Assembly (NCBI RefSeq): GCF_029852145.1
Contig: NC_079971.1
Location: forward strand, 13,249,697-13,313,696
Source of the DNA: Microplitis mediator
Lineage: Eukaryota; Arthropoda; Insecta; Hymenoptera; Braconidae
Reading direction: 5' to 3'
DNA: 64,000 nucleotides
Part shown: piece by piece, positions 35,363 to 46,830 of the stretch
Layout of the letters: each line of letters opens with the position of its first letter
How positions within the stretch are numbered: the stretch's first letter is position 1
The notes under the pieces: generated by a model
What the model was told of the DNA's origin: nothing
The model's input: the letters and a program-made list of their open reading frames with translations, nothing else
The model's database searches: none
Program-made: the position numbers and the translations under genes

Positions 35363-36307
35363 TAACGGTGGGCCCTGGCGACTTCGTGTCCAGTAGCTAC
35401 GAACCACAGTTAAATTAATTTTCCCGAATAAATTCAACTTCCTTAATTAATTATCATAAATATAAATTTAGATGTTCTGCTTGCTGGTTCTGAAATCGGG
35501 AAAATTGATGTAATCTCAGGAAGCAGGTATTCGTCCTGAGCCGGACACGCGACTGAAATAAACTTATTTAAAGGACTCTGGTGATAATTAAAGTTAAACT
35601 TTTAATATAAATTAAATTTACAAGTTTTATTTAACCAAATTCCCATATGTACAGTTGTCTCCTTTATTACTTAAAATTATGATAAATTTATTTATTTACA
35701 AGACGTCCATCGAGTAATTTGTAGATGCAGGGTGCGTGGATTTATTCGTTATGCGCGGGAGCAAAATTTACAGACGAAATATTTAACCGCGTTGAACAGA
35801 GGAAATATTCGTATAAAATAATATTGTTTTCTATAGATATATACCGATCAAAGGGGTGCACGACTTACTGGTGGTATTGGAGTCTCTGCATGCTAACCTT
35901 CCTCGATCCTCGACAGCGAGTTTTGGTGCTGGAAAATTCCACGGTTTGGTGACGATGATGAACGAAATTGAGGCTTCGACGATGGGGTATCTTACAGAAC
36001 CACTGACACACTTTGGTTTCTTATATTGAACCACACCAGACAACTTAAACTCAGTAGAATTTTTTTGTAATAAGCTCGAGAAGAAATATATGTAGTAGTC
36101 GATTTAGAGAGAGTAGAATGGATATGACCGATCGGCTACAGGTCTCGAACTTGAGTGTCGTCTTTGATACAATCGTCTTGGGTCGTAACCTCATGTTTAC
36201 CCCTTCTAATTATGCGCAGTGAGCGATTTACGGTCACCTGCTGCGCTAAAACTGCCTCTTAGACTAACGCCACGACTCAGCCACACTCGCAAATCAGGGA
36301 AGATACA

Positions 36308-36344
<37 letters not shown>

Positions 36345-36507
36345 AAATAATTGAAGCGAGAGCCACACTCTCACGTCTTACGCCTACTGCACGGTTACAC
36401 TCCCCGTCGCCAGACTTGAGATTGGGGCTCGGAAGCTGAAAAAGACGGTTGGTAGTGTCAAGTTTATTTTTCTTATACAAGTTTCTAAATATAATTAAAG
36501 AACAAGA
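35363..36507 (-). other. 3' non-coding region of the Gypsy element
   Basis: Contains a GA microsatellite at 36308-36345 and no recognisable protein. The small ORFs are not supported. It lies where a 3' LTR would be expected, but there is no second copy in the window to define one. Confidence 0.4.
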
Positions 36508-37212
36508 TCATTCTCTCGCCAGCTGTGCGGGTGCAGCTGGGTCGACGACCACCTCCTCATCAAGGATGAGCAGATCGGAGTCATCGGATTGGTCGTTCAT
36601 CTCCTCTTCATCTTCAGCTAAGGGGTCTTTTTCCGACCCTGGCTTGGACAGGACCAAGTCTTCCGCGGGAGCAACAAAGACGATCTCGGGTTGGGTGGTG
36701 GACTGGTCAACTGGTGCGGCTACTACAGGCACATAGGCAGCCAACTTCTTGGCTTCAGCTGTAGTTAGTACTTCGTCCTCCATAAGGTCCCAACGAGTCC
36801 GTTTGAGGGCCTTGGTGACCTCAGTTGATGATGAAGGACAAGCCGGGGGCACGTAGAACGGCTGAATGAACCGGGCTGATGATGGACGACTCTCTAGTTT
36901 CTCTATGACTCGAGTCAAAGTGCAGCGTTTCTGCAAACGCGCAGAAGAATCTGGTCGTGCAGTGGGAGCGACCACCAGGTGACAGGGCACCGGTTCTTTA
37001 GCGGGTATTGGTGCCTCGCCGTCCACAGGACGGGGTAGACGTGGTCGGTGGGGTGGCGGAAGTGGCAACCCCAACCGTACCTTCTCAGATAGGAAGGCAT
37101 TCTTCCGCTCATGACGCATGATTAACCCACAGTGCGTCTCGTCGCGGAATACTCCCGGTTCTCGGGCCATCCGCTCTCGGACTCGGCGGTCACGTTCTTC
37201 TCTCTGAAACAA
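36508..37212 (-). CDS. Gypsy 3' ORF, function unknown
   Basis: 234 residues. The amino part is rich in Arg/Glu (MFQREERDRRVRERMAREPG), followed by a proline-rich stretch (LPLPPPHRPRLPRP), then an acidic tail containing DEEEMNDQSDDSDLLILDEE. It starts two bases after the integrase frame ends. No signal peptide, transmembrane segment or furin-like site is seen, so it does not look like an envelope gene. It may encode an accessory or nucleic-acid-associated protein of this Gypsy lineage. The frame is open throughout. Confidence 0.5.
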   Translation of the reverse strand: MFQREERDRRVRERMAREPGVFRDETHCGLIMRHERKNAFLSEKVRLGLPLPPPHRPRLPRPVDGEAPIPAKEPVPCHLVVAPTARPDSSARLQKRCTLTRVIEKLESRPSSARFIQPFYVPPACPSSSTEVTKALKRTRWDLMEDEVLTTAEAKKLAAYVPVVAAPVDQSTTQPEIVFVAPAEDLVLSKPGSEKDPLAEDEEEMNDQSDDSDLLILDEEVVVDPAAPAQLARE

Positions 37213-37213
37213 A

Positions 37214-38523
37214 TTAAACGGTTTTCATCAGCCTCTGACTGCGTCTGGGCAATTTTAAATCGGGTACATAGTGATTGCCCAAAATTTTCCCAGTTTCTGA
37301 TTTTAACTCGACAACTAAAGGGCTGATGATTCTATTAACAATGGCTGGCCCCAAGAATTTGTTAGCCAAACTAGACGAATATTCATCAATTTTTTTGCTC
37401 AATTTTCTATTTGGGTAATATACCGAATCACCCACTTGTAGTTTAGGTGGCTCTTTAAGTCCTTTATCATGATATACGGCTTGTTTTCACTTTCTACTCT
37501 CATTATGTCTTCGATTTTGTGTCGTAATTGATCAAGACGATTTATCCGATCACGCCAGGAGTTATCATCTGAATCTAGGTCATCTATTTCGAGTCCGGTT
37601 ATTTTACCCGACAGCCGTGGTTCTTTACCATGAACAAAATAATATGGCGACATATGTAACGAAGCATGATAACTGCTATTATAGGCAAGCTGAAATTCGC
37701 CCCAGTGCTCATCTCACGACGTCTCATCTTTCGAAATAAATGCCCGTATCATTAGCTTAAGAGTACGGTTAATTCTTTCAACCGGGTTACTTTGTGGGTG
37801 AGCGATCGCAGTCGGTACAGATTTTACTCCCGTTTCTTTTAAATAATCTTTAATCTCATGATTAATAAACTCTTTCCCATTATTTGTGATTAAAAATAGA
37901 GGGTATCCCCAACGTGAAAAAACACGACGTAAACTTTTCTTAACATTTAACCCAGTTTGCTTACGAAGTCTAAAGACCTCAATAAAGCGCGTGTACAGGT
38001 TTTGTACAATCAATACATACTGATAGCCGGTTTTTGATCGCGGAAATGGGCCAGTCATATCGGCGGTGACTATGGCCCAGAGTTCAATTGGTTGTCGCGT
38101 GCGCATCGGCGCCTGAGACGAGGTCTGTTTATATTTGACCTTTTTACACGTCTCGCAATTATCTACGTACTTGCCAACATCACGATACATAGCAGGCCAA
38201 TAATAACGCGTACGTAACCGATGATACATCTTATCGCGACCCGAATGTCCCGCGTCTGGCACATCATGGTTTGCTTTTAAAATATCGGGAATTTCATTTT
38301 CGGTCAAAACCAATTTCCACGCGTCTTGATCATCTATACATTCTTTCAAATAATCTTGCTTACAATATTCTAATTTATCCTCGTTATTTATACGCCAATC
38401 AACAAAATTTTCCGGGTATTTTCTAACATTCGCTTTCTTTATATCGTACCACGAGCGAACTTGAATAAGTACAAAGTTTACACCTTTATTTTTAATTTCA
38501 TCGAGGACTTCGGACCACTCCAC
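37214..38523 (-). pseudogene. pol: Gypsy integrase, catalytic Asp replaced
   Basis: The zinc-binding HHCC domain reads HDVPDAGHSG ... CETCKK. The catalytic core shows the first Asp in TADMTGPFPR and the Glu in NPVERINRTL. The second catalytic Asp is replaced by Asn (LITNNGKEFI instead of the usual T-D-N-G). An in-frame break lies between 37714 and 37653. The carboxy domain continues as PYYFVHGKEPRL, and a frame change leads to GDSVYYPNRKLS ... GNHYVPDLKLPRRS. Integrase would insert the cDNA copy into the genome; this one should be inactive. Confidence 0.8.
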
Positions 38524-38601
38524 GGGATTCTGGTTCTCGTATAAGCGCGATAAAGCATCCGGGCCTTCGTTCTCGGTTCCACGACGATGTTCAATCGTGA
38601 T

Positions 38602-40134
38602 TTAGTGGGCCAAAAGTTCCATCGCCCAGTGAGCAAGCCTACCGTTCGGATTTTTTAAAGTATGAAGCCATTTTAATGAAGCGTGGTCGGTAACCACAAC
38701 AAACGGAAATCCTTCAAGGTAACATCTTAATTTTCTTACGGCCCATACAACCGCCAAACACTCTTTCTCGGTTGTAGTATAACGTGTTTCGGCACCTCGT
38801 AACTGTCTACTTAAACATATTATAAGGAACTCTTTCCCGGTGTCTGGTTCTTTTTGAACCAAGAACGCGCCTAGACCCGTATCACTCGCATCGGTATATA
38901 AATAATACGGAAGATTTGGCTGGGGTACAGCCAAAGGTTTTGCATTAACAAGAGCTTGTTTAAGATCTTGGAAAGCTTTTTCTTCCTCATCACCCCACTT
39001 CCACTCAGTATTCACGCTACATAATTTATTTAGAGGTCCTTGAACCTTCGCGACGTTTTGTAAATGCCTGTGGTACCAGTTTACTAACCCACAAAAACTG
39101 CGTACCTGTTTTCTAGTCGTCGGACGAGGGAAATTCGCGATGGGTGCTATTTTTTCAAGGTCAGGTCGTAGACCCTCTCTATCTACAATGAAGCCAAGAA
39201 ATTTTACCTCAGATCTCGCGAATTTGCATTTATTTGGATTTATTAATAATCTCGCCTCGTGAAATATTTCGAAAACGAGAGTTAAAATGGCTTTATGTTC
39301 GCTATAGGTCTCACTTATTATTACCCAGTCGTCCAGGTACGCAAAAACTTTATCAATCCAAGACCTCGGTAAATTTCTTTTATGTACTCTATTTACAAAC
39401 CTCTCGCGGAGCTTATCCATTGCTTTTTGGAAAGTTGACGGCGCGCCCGTGAGCCCATAGGGCATGCGGACCCATTTGAATTGCCCCCTGCCTTCCACGG
39501 AGAAGGCAGTATAAGGGATGGACTCCGGTGCTATTAAAACTTGATGGAACGCCTCCTTGAGGTCCATCGTAGTTATATATTTCGCATCGTGTAAAGCACT
39601 TAAAATACGTAGCATATTTGGAAGAGGGTGAGCGGGTAAAATAGTATATTTGTTGATTGGTCGGTAATCGATGCAAAAACGCCAATCACCTGAGGCTTTG
39701 GTCACCATGACCGGAGAACACGACCAGAAACTGTTACTGGGTCTTATATAGCCCTTCTCGAGCAGCTCATCTATTTGTTTATTTAATTCAACCAATATAA
39801 CGGAGCTACGCCGATATCGGCGAATTTGAATTGGTTTAATACCAGACTGTAATACGATCGTATGCTGCACGAGGTCAGTTAGACCTTGGTTCGGTAACTC
39901 CGCGAATTTAGACATTTCGAATTTCAAGAACGCGTCAAAATCTTTTTGCTGATCAGAAGTTAGTGATTGACAACGGGTTTTATTATCATTACAATTAATT
40001 AATTGAAAAGGATGACTTTCATCAGTGCCTTTAAATTTCCAAATTTTAGTTGCGCAATCAGTCAATAACCCAAACTGAAGAGCGAAGTCCATACCCAGGA
40101 CTACTGAGTAACTCAGGTCCTCGAGGACACTCAA
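38602..40134 (-). pseudogene. pol: Gypsy reverse transcriptase and RNase H
   Basis: One open frame of 510 residues. RT blocks in order: KGYIRPSNSFWSCSPVMVTK, WRFCIDYRPINKYT, TMDLKEAFHQVLI, MPYGLTGAPSTFQKAMD, the catalytic AYLDDWVI and LGFIVDREGLRPD. The RNase H domain follows with YTDASDTGLGAFL, TTEKECLAVVWAV and VVTDHASLKWL. Key acidic residues of both enzymes are present. The frame stops at 38602 before integrase and is separated from protease by a frameshift near 40250, so the polyprotein is interrupted although this domain is complete. Confidence 0.85.
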
Positions 40135-40286
40135 ATTTGCTCTCCGGCTATTATACTAATTTGAATAATAAATGGAGCCCCACGGATAGTTTTACATTCG
40201 GTCTGATTCGCGAGAAGAACTCCCCGATGGTTCGTATCGTCCGATTGTAATTGACCAGAGCTTAACTCACATATTTGGTCATAAAC

Positions 40287-40890
40287 TCACTGATTGATAT
40301 AGGACCTTTCACTTCCCGTATCAATTATACCGTTTACTTGCACCCCGAATATCCAAATAGGCACAGGTATTCGTGCTGTAATTATAGGTGGTCCGGGACC
40401 AGTACCAGAATAAAATTTGGTTCGAGATGCAATCCGATTTGCGATACGTGAGGGTAATATTTTATCTTTGAATATGTCCGGTAGATACGACGCGTGCGGG
40501 GACGAAGGACAAGGTGGTAGAGAGTCAGTCAGCGCGGGATCTTCAGATTCAAAACCTGGATCCAATTCTTCCTCCCACGTCTCTTCGGTCTCCTCATTAT
40601 TGACAAGTGGCTCCAATCCACATAGATATGGCATTCCAGGAACATTAACAGAACCTGGTTTCTCAGATTCATCAGAACCAATTGACTCGATAAAATCACT
40701 AACTTCTAGAATTTCCAAAATATTTAGGGGGGTTTCATTAAAATTATTCCGATCAAGATTTTCACAAATATCTTCAATTAAATTATTAGACTCTAGTTAA
40801 TGAGCCGTGGGCTGTGCTTCTCCCCTCAAGCCTTCCCATCGGTTAATTTTGTCAGTATTTAAAACAAATAAATTATTTAAAATAGGGCAA
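40287..40890 (-). pseudogene. pol: Gypsy protease region
   Basis: An acidic Ser/Glu/Pro-rich stretch (SIGSDESEKPGSV, EETWEEELDPGFESED) leads to the protease core GIIDTGSERSYIN with the catalytic DTG. The frame then shifts before the RT ORF. Upstream (to about 40890) the sequence is open only in pieces. Gag is not found. Confidence 0.65.
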
Positions 40891-42016
40891 TCTTCATTTA
40901 AGACAGACAAGTTATTAAAATATTAGGACTGTACAGTACATTTTCTATGCGACCTTGAATTCCCAAATTATTTGTCACAAAGATGGTTCCTGTCTTTGAT
41001 GCTGTGATAAAGGCCCCATTTTTTGCAACAGAAATCTTTATTGGAGTCTTTAGGTCTGAGAACATACCTGCTGTGTCCTCTCGATTTATGAGGTGGTCAG
41101 GAGCTCCAGAATCCAATAGAAAAGAGATTTTGTATTGATTGTCCGTTAGGTGAATGCTACCAACCATGAATGCAAAACCTTCTTTTTCTATCTGAGGTGC
41201 GGCTAAAACACTCTGGATAGTTTTCGGCTTTTCTCGGTTAGATTTACTCTTCACGTTTTTCTTCAAGAAACGACACTCATTCTTATAATGCCCTTTTCTA
41301 CTACAGTGATGGCACCGAACATTCACTTTCTTGATATTAAACTTTGGTTTCACTTTACTTCGGTAATTTCTAGAGTATTTTTGAACTTCTAGATCTTGAC
41401 GTTTAGCCTCATTGATTTTATTTTCAATATGAAGTATTTTACTACTTGTGTCTCGGTTTACATTTACTAACATCACTTCGTAATCCTAAAGACGTGTTTT
41501 TGTGAAATGAAGTGTGATGTTGTCTTCTGATAGCGTTTCAATCGCAGTAATGATTCCGTTGTAAGTTGGTGGGAGAGTCATCAGTAGATAAGCGACTTTA
41601 TCAACTTCAGTCATTTTTGCACCCGCCGCAGCCATTTCAGAAATAAGAGAATCAAATATCATGAAATGTTTACTTAACTCTGTATCACCTACTAACTTCA
41701 AGTTGAGTAAATTTTTACGCACAACCAACTGTTTAGCTACGCTCTTTCTTTCATAGACCTTATCTAATTCATCAATAATTTCTTTTGCTGAAATTGCTGA
41801 ATCTGCATAGCATAGAAACGAATCGGAAAGATATTCAATAATTACGTATTTAGCGATACGATTTAACTTATCCCACTTGCTATCAGAATCTGTTGGAACA
41901 GCTTTTTCTATAACACTATTTGCTTTGAGTTCAGTTAGTAAATTCATAATCCAAAACTTCCATATATTATATTTTTCACCATTAAAAGGTTGAATGTTTC
42001 TTTTAGTAGATTTCAT
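40891..42016 (-). pseudogene. gag-pol: Copia gag and protease
   Basis: The frame runs from MKSTKRNIQPFNGEKYNIWK through a UBN2-type gag core (FMIFDSLISEMAAAGAKMTE, YLLMTLPPTYNGIITAIETL) to one in-frame TAG at 41486. It then continues with the zinc knuckle CHHCSRKGHYKNEC and the protease FLLDSGAPDHLINRED. The start of integrase (NVLYSPNILIT) ends in stops at the Gypsy junction near 40890. The ATG at 42016 may not be the native start, because repeat B is inserted immediately upstream; an earlier ATGGAAAATTCAAGATT lies on the other side of that insert at about 44660. Confidence 0.8.
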
Positions 42017-42137
42017 AGAAATTTAACTATTGTATTTGTCCTCATAATGGAATTTTCGAAAAATTTTGCTATATCTCAACTCAGCTCGACGAGCTGAGTC
42101 AGAAAATACATTTGGTTCAAAAGTTTATATATGTTTT

Positions 42138-42143
<6 letters not shown>

Positions 42144-42222
<79 letters not shown>
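42144..42222. repeat. (TA)n microsatellite
   Basis: About 80 bp of TA repeats within repeat B; the other B copy has a much shorter tract (14880-14910). Confidence 0.9.
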
Positions 42223-42227
<5 letters not shown>

Positions 42228-43354
42228 TATATAATATAACGCGCCGTTCTCCAACGATAGCGTCCACAATTCTACACCGATCTTAATGAAACTCAGTATA
42301 CTTATTCTATAGACGATTACCTTGGATGAGTTCGAAGATGAGCCAATTCGGCCAATAAGTTTAGCAGTTATAGTTAATTAAAATTTTGTAAAATTTTCAA
42401 AAAAAATTTGTTTGCTGCTTTAACTGGATGTAACTTCTAAACGGAAAGAGATTGCTTATTTTCGTTTGTTCTATGTGAAAGCTCGTACGATTGCCTACAA
42501 TTTTTACTATACAGCTTGTTGATTTGACCATTTTTTCTAATAGATAAATGGTTTTGAACATTTACAAAATATTGGAGAAACTAATTTTATGCAGGTTTTC
42601 ACTTTGATTATAGCTACAATTTCGAACCGATCACCTTGAAACTTAGTATACGTATTTTGTGGGTGACTACCTTGTTCGAGTTTGAAAATGAGCTCAATCG
42701 GTCGATTAGTTTAGAAGTTATAGCATTTCAAAATTTTCAAAATACCCAAAATTCATATTTTTACTTATTCTTCCTTTAATATCTTTTGAATGTGATAACT
42801 TATCGACTTTATATCGAATTCATCTGAAAGCTCTTCGAATAAGCTTTAAATTTCATGCCTTTATATGCCTAGACCACTGAAATTACTTATTTTACCATTC
42901 ATGGAAATTTTGCTATTGCATTAGTTCTCCTACTTCTTAGTACATTCATAGAGCTACTTAAATTCATATTATCGCAGTGTGACACTTATGAAATCCAAAC
43001 ATCTCAATTCAGTGGGTATATACAATTTTGTTTTATCGACAGTGTATAAATGATATAATATATCAATAACAAGATTAACATTAGTTATGTTGATAATATT
43101 CTCTATATCTACTCATCGTTTGATATTCTAATAGGCTTTTTATTTCAAATATTAGTACTAATTTCAAGTATGACACTTTGATGTATCACAATCAATTTTT
43201 AATCTTAGAATATTTTATTAGTAGATTTTATTGAAAGCAAATTATCGCCTTGTCCTTATGGTAGAATTCTCGAGCATTGATACCATAATCTATCATAATT
43301 TTTCAAACAGGGTCCGGAATACCATTGGTCCGATAGTTTGAATATATGCGTACG

Positions 43355-44383
43355 AGAGTGGTCCAAAAAAAAAATGTTTTTTGGCTATCATTCCAAAAGC
43401 TTCTCTAAGGTATAAAAAAAATTCCCTCCAAAACGCAGCTTGATATCTCAATTCTTCAAGAAGCTCAATACATTTATATTTTCCCATTTAAATAACACGT
43501 AAAAAATTTTTTTTTACGTTTTCGTCCGGTAAAACTACGAAAAAAATTTTTTTCTATATTTCCCATCAATCATTCTTGTAGGAAATTTAATTCTCTACAA
43601 AAAAATATCGAAATAGTTTTTTCGTAATTCTAACGGTTAAAAAGTTATTGAGCGTTAAGTACTCGTTACTAAGTAAATTTGAAGGAAGATAGTTTTAGAG
43701 CAACTCTTTAATGGAATTGACACTATTACTAGATAGTTGATTTAATTTGTATAGATTTGAAATAATATTCAACTTTTTGAAAACTTTTTTGGTGACTGCA
43801 CGTATTTATTTCGAAATTAGTCAAACTCTAAACTGTTTATAATAATTAAATAATTTAATAATCGTTTATATAATTATGAATAATTTTTCTCATTACAATA
43901 TGGATATTTTTTCCTATGATCAGCAACTATTTGTAACAGATATTGTTTCTGTTCTTCATCTTTTGTCTCAAATTCATTATATTTTTCAATTAAAGCTAGT
44001 ACTTGCGGATGGATACTGAATTTAATTTTCTTCATATCTAATTAAATTTTCTTTCATTGCGAATATTTAAAGCTCAATAACTTTTTACCCGTTAGGATTT
44101 CGAAAAAACTAAATCAATACTTTTTTGTAGAGAATTAAATCTCCTACAAGAATAATTGTTGGAAAATTCAGAGAAAAATTTTTTTCGTAGTTTTACCGGA
44201 TGAAAACGTAAAAAAAAATTTTTTACGTGTTATTTAAATGGGAAAATATAAATGTATTGAGCTTCTTGAAGAATTGAGATATCAAGCTGCGCTTTGGAGG
44301 GAATTTTTTTTATACTTAAGAAAAGCTTTTGAGATAATAGCCCTTGAAAAAAATTAAAAAAATGTTTTTTTTGGACCACTCTA
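43355..44383. mobile_element. Foldback element with 9-bp target duplication
   Basis: The inverted arms start AGAGTGGTCCAAAAAAA and extend about 330 bp each. Direct repeats ATGCGTACG flank the element at 43346-43354 and 44384-44392. The uninterrupted site (ATGCATACG) occurs once in repeat B copy 1 near 13130 (inverted). A 9-bp duplication with long TIRs is typical of Mutator-like elements. The ORF at 43293-43487 is read through an arm and is not a gene. Confidence 0.8.
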
Positions 44384-44640
44384 ATGCGTACGTATCTTTA
44401 AATAACGTCAAATCAAAACATATAGTGCATTATCATCAAAAATTCTTCTGTAGTTCATTTAGTTAGCTTCAGATTTTGACATTGTACTTATAATTTTTCG
44501 ATTTTTTTTGTTTTATCATCTCGAGAATTTTTAAGAAAATGTAAAAAAAATTCTTTTTTATTATTAGCTTTCATTTGAACAGTGAAAAAAATTAAACAAT
44601 GAGAAATCTACTTCCATTTCGGCTGCTGAATGGCCTTTTT

Positions 44641-44748
44641 TTAATCTTGAATTTTCCATATTGTCTTTCTTAGCGGTAGTTATTAACAAATCACCGTTCA
44701 CAGATTTAACACTTCAAAAATTTATTTATATTTTTTTCTCTTTTTTTT
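44641..44748 (-). other. Copia 5' leader, inner part
   Basis: Leader sequence between repeat B and the Helentron-like insert, containing a possible original gag start (ATGGAAAATTCAAGA on the minus strand). Confidence 0.4.
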
Positions 44749-45545
44749 AACTTCCCGCTCAGAAAATTGTAAATTTTCAAAAATTCGGGAAGTTATTGGT
44801 TTCGGTCCGATTTACAAAAATCGAATTTCCATCAGATGTCGACGTTTCGAGATCCTAGAAAGCTATCCTAACTAATTTCACGATAATGTCCGAGTGTATG
44901 TATGTATGTATGTATGTCCGTACGTACGTATGAAAATACCTGTATCTTTTGAACGGATGAACCGATTTTGATCGTCGAGGTGTCATTCGATGCGGCTTGT
45001 TAATGTCTTGAAGCCGTGAAAATTTGAACTTAATTGGTAGGGTGCGTTCAGAGATATTTCAAAAATAAAATTTTTTCGAAAATGTTTTATTTGGATAACT
45101 TTTAATTTGCTCGATGGATTGATTCCAAAATCTAATCAGCTCTAAAACTCTATAAGCCGCGTCGAATGCCACCTCAACCATCAAAATCGGTTCATTCGTT
45201 CAAGAGAAACCGTTGACGAAAGAATTCAAAAAAATTTTTTTTCCTTGGTTTTTTTGAAATTTCATAAAAACGGCTAAATAAATCAATTTCAAAATTTGAT
45301 CAGCTTCAGAACTTGATAAAACGCGTCGATTGCCACCTCAATGATCAAAATCGGTTAATTCGTTTGCGAGATATCGTGGGAGACGGAAATGCTAAAAAAT
45401 GGTTTTTTACAAAACAATGGCATACAAAAGTATTTGCGAGCTCGAAGAGCTCGAAAATGTATTCACAATAATGTGAATAGCTCGTTGAGCTCGAAAACAG
45501 CGGGAAGTTTTGGGGCTGGCCCGCAGGGTCAACTGACAGACCGAT
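44749..45545. mobile_element. Helentron/HINE-like non-autonomous element, copy 2
   Basis: Starts AACTTCCCGCTCAGAAAATT, has a TATG/TACG microsatellite at 44898-44930 and ends AGCGGGAAGTTTTGGGGCTG plus GGCCCGCAGGGTCAAC. Same family and orientation as 25355-26353. It is inserted in T-rich Copia leader. Confidence 0.5.
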
Positions 45546-45690
45546 TTTTTTTTAAATAGTTTTGTTTAATATTAATATCACTTAACTATACTTTATTAAT
45601 TACCACTGAATTAATTAATAAAAAAACAATCACTGGTTAAAATATTAAAATTAAAACTTTATCGAAGAATAATTTATTTAATTTGAGACG

Positions 45691-45708
45691 TATCCTGGGT
45701 CCATAACC
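45691..45708 (-). promoter_or_regulatory. Copia primer-binding site (internal initiator tRNA-Met)
   Basis: GGTTATGGACCCAGGATA on the minus strand directly follows the 5' LTR. It matches the complement of the anticodon region of initiator tRNA-Met with one difference. Drosophila copia is known to prime from a cleaved half of that tRNA. Confidence 0.75.
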
Positions 45709-46144
45709 TGTTGGAAATGAGGAAAGTTACAGGATCGTATTTAGTTCTATTTAAATAAATTATGTCTTCATTAATTTTAGCTGTGATTTTATTGATAACT
45801 GAAAAGAGAAATCGGAAGATACGTGCTAACAGCTTTGAGAGCTAGTTAAGACTGAATATTTATTTCTATATATTTTTTATCCTAGGTCCTTACATCCTAC
45901 AGTTACATTTGGTTTATGTACAAGTTATAGCTTGTATTCTGTCTTAAGAATATATCCAGTTTTATTACCTTGAGAGAAATATTCCTTTCGTTTTCAAAGA
46001 ATTAATAAAACCCAATCCTGTTTCAAGGACAGAGAAAATACAAACCAGATGTCCCTGCATTTTCTCCGAAGACACAAAAATACAAAATTAAAAACTAAAA
46101 GTATAAGAGAGAGATTTTTGTTAACTGACGTACAATATTCAACA
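45709..46144 (-). repeat. 5' LTR of the Copia element
   Basis: 436 bp, same length and ends as 28805-29240. Confidence 0.85.
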
Positions 46145-46478
46145 CAAATCAATGAGGTATTTTTTTCTTGAAAATATAAGGTTATCAGAGAAAAATGTCG
46201 TCTTGATCAAAGCTCTAAGTTATATAGGAGCTGAGGTATGAATTTTTGAAAATAACTAAAAAATCAACTTTTTTCAAATTTAAAAAAATTCCCCAGCGGC
46301 TGGATTCGATCGCATTCAGCTGAAATTTTCAGAATCTTCTCGTTAAAGGTAGATTTTTTCTAAAATCTACCTATGGTATTTGTCTTCATGGTCGATTGTT
46401 GAAGGGATTTTGTCATAAACTATCATAATTAGTTGAGTAGAGTTCGAAAATACCATTCGTTAAAAAATTTATATGTGT
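46145..46478. mobile_element. Carrier TIR repeat, right half (copy D)
   Basis: Begins with the CAAAT duplication and AATGAGGTATTTTTTTCTTG. It continues through AGCTCTAAGTTATATAGGAG (the uninterrupted W2 target) to the terminal arm ATAATTAGTTGAGTAGAGTT ... ACCATTCGTTAAAAAATT. Together with 28325-28804 it makes one complete carrier copy. Confidence 0.75.
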
Positions 46479-46514
46479 ATGTATATATACTTTATTATTT
46501 ATTATTTATTGATG

Positions 46515-46830
46515 TATGTATATCAGAGATAGGAAGTAACTCCTAAATAGCTGCTCATTCTTTAAAAGTCCCCACTCCTCAAGAGTTAAACTCTCAGAAA
46601 GAGTTTCATGTACACGAGTATACATGCCTAAATACTCTATGCTTTTAGCCCTCATAGCTCTGACTCTCATGAGAAGCAATGAGACTATAACTCGTCACGA
46701 GCATACTCCTACTACAAGTTTTTCCATGAAGAGTATTTGTGTTAAAACTCGTAAACGAGAAACTCCTAAAAGGAGCGAACTCGAATAGCAAATCAGAATA
46801 ACTCCTCCCACCACTCGGCGCAAAATTTTT
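46515..46830. repeat. Palindromic-word array W7 (ACTC/GAGT words)
   Basis: Dense AACTC, ACTCC, GAGTT and GAGAC words in both orientations (for example CTCAAGAGTTAAACTCTCAG). No clear inverted ends or target duplication. GC content is higher than in flanking sequence. Confidence 0.5.

Larger units (their letters stand above)
35363..40890 (-). mobile_element. Ty3/Gypsy element inserted in the Copia pol gene
   Basis: Minus-strand order: protease (40718-40287), RT and RNase H (40134-38602), integrase (38523-37214), an additional ORF (37212-36508), then about 1.1 kb of non-coding DNA that is probably the 3' region and LTR. No matching LTR was found at the 40.8-kb side, so the element appears 5' truncated (gag absent). 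About 750 bp of Copia integrase is missing at the insertion site, so insertion was accompanied by deletion or later rearrangement. Boundaries are approximate. Confidence 0.75.
42012..44640. mobile_element. Repeat B, copy 2 (inside Copia gag leader)
   Basis: Inverted match to 12888-15047. It lacks W3 but is interrupted by the foldback at 43355-44383. It contains a (TA)n tract at 42144-42222. It lies between the Copia leader and gag. The annotated Tyr/Ile repeat ORF is a translation of the TA tract. Confidence 0.7.
28805..46144 (-). mobile_element. Copia-type LTR retrotransposon expanded to 17.3 kb by nested insertions
   Basis: Both LTRs are 436 bp (TGTTGG...TTCAACA on the plus strand), flanked by the 5-bp duplication CAAAT at 28800-28804 and 46145-46149. 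The minus strand is the coding strand. The 5' LTR ends at 45709 and is followed immediately by GGTTATGGACCCAGGA, matching the internal region of initiator tRNA-Met used by Drosophila copia. A purine tract GAGGAGGCG precedes the 3' LTR. Gag and protease (42016-40891) and a late integrase piece (35362-34456) remain; RT and RNase H were not found. By eye the LTRs differ at about 15 of 436 positions. Inserts: foldback 29346-31037, LTR 31578-33833, Gypsy 35363-40890, repeat B 42012-44640, Helentron-like 44749-45545. Confidence 0.85.

Noticed and set aside
36508..37212. Envelope gene of an endogenous retrovirus-like Gypsy
   Set aside because: No signal peptide, membrane segment or cleavage site; the protein is charged and proline-rich.
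42076..42267. Ile/Tyr repeat protein (also near 6577-6871)
   Set aside because: Translation of (TA)n microsatellites.
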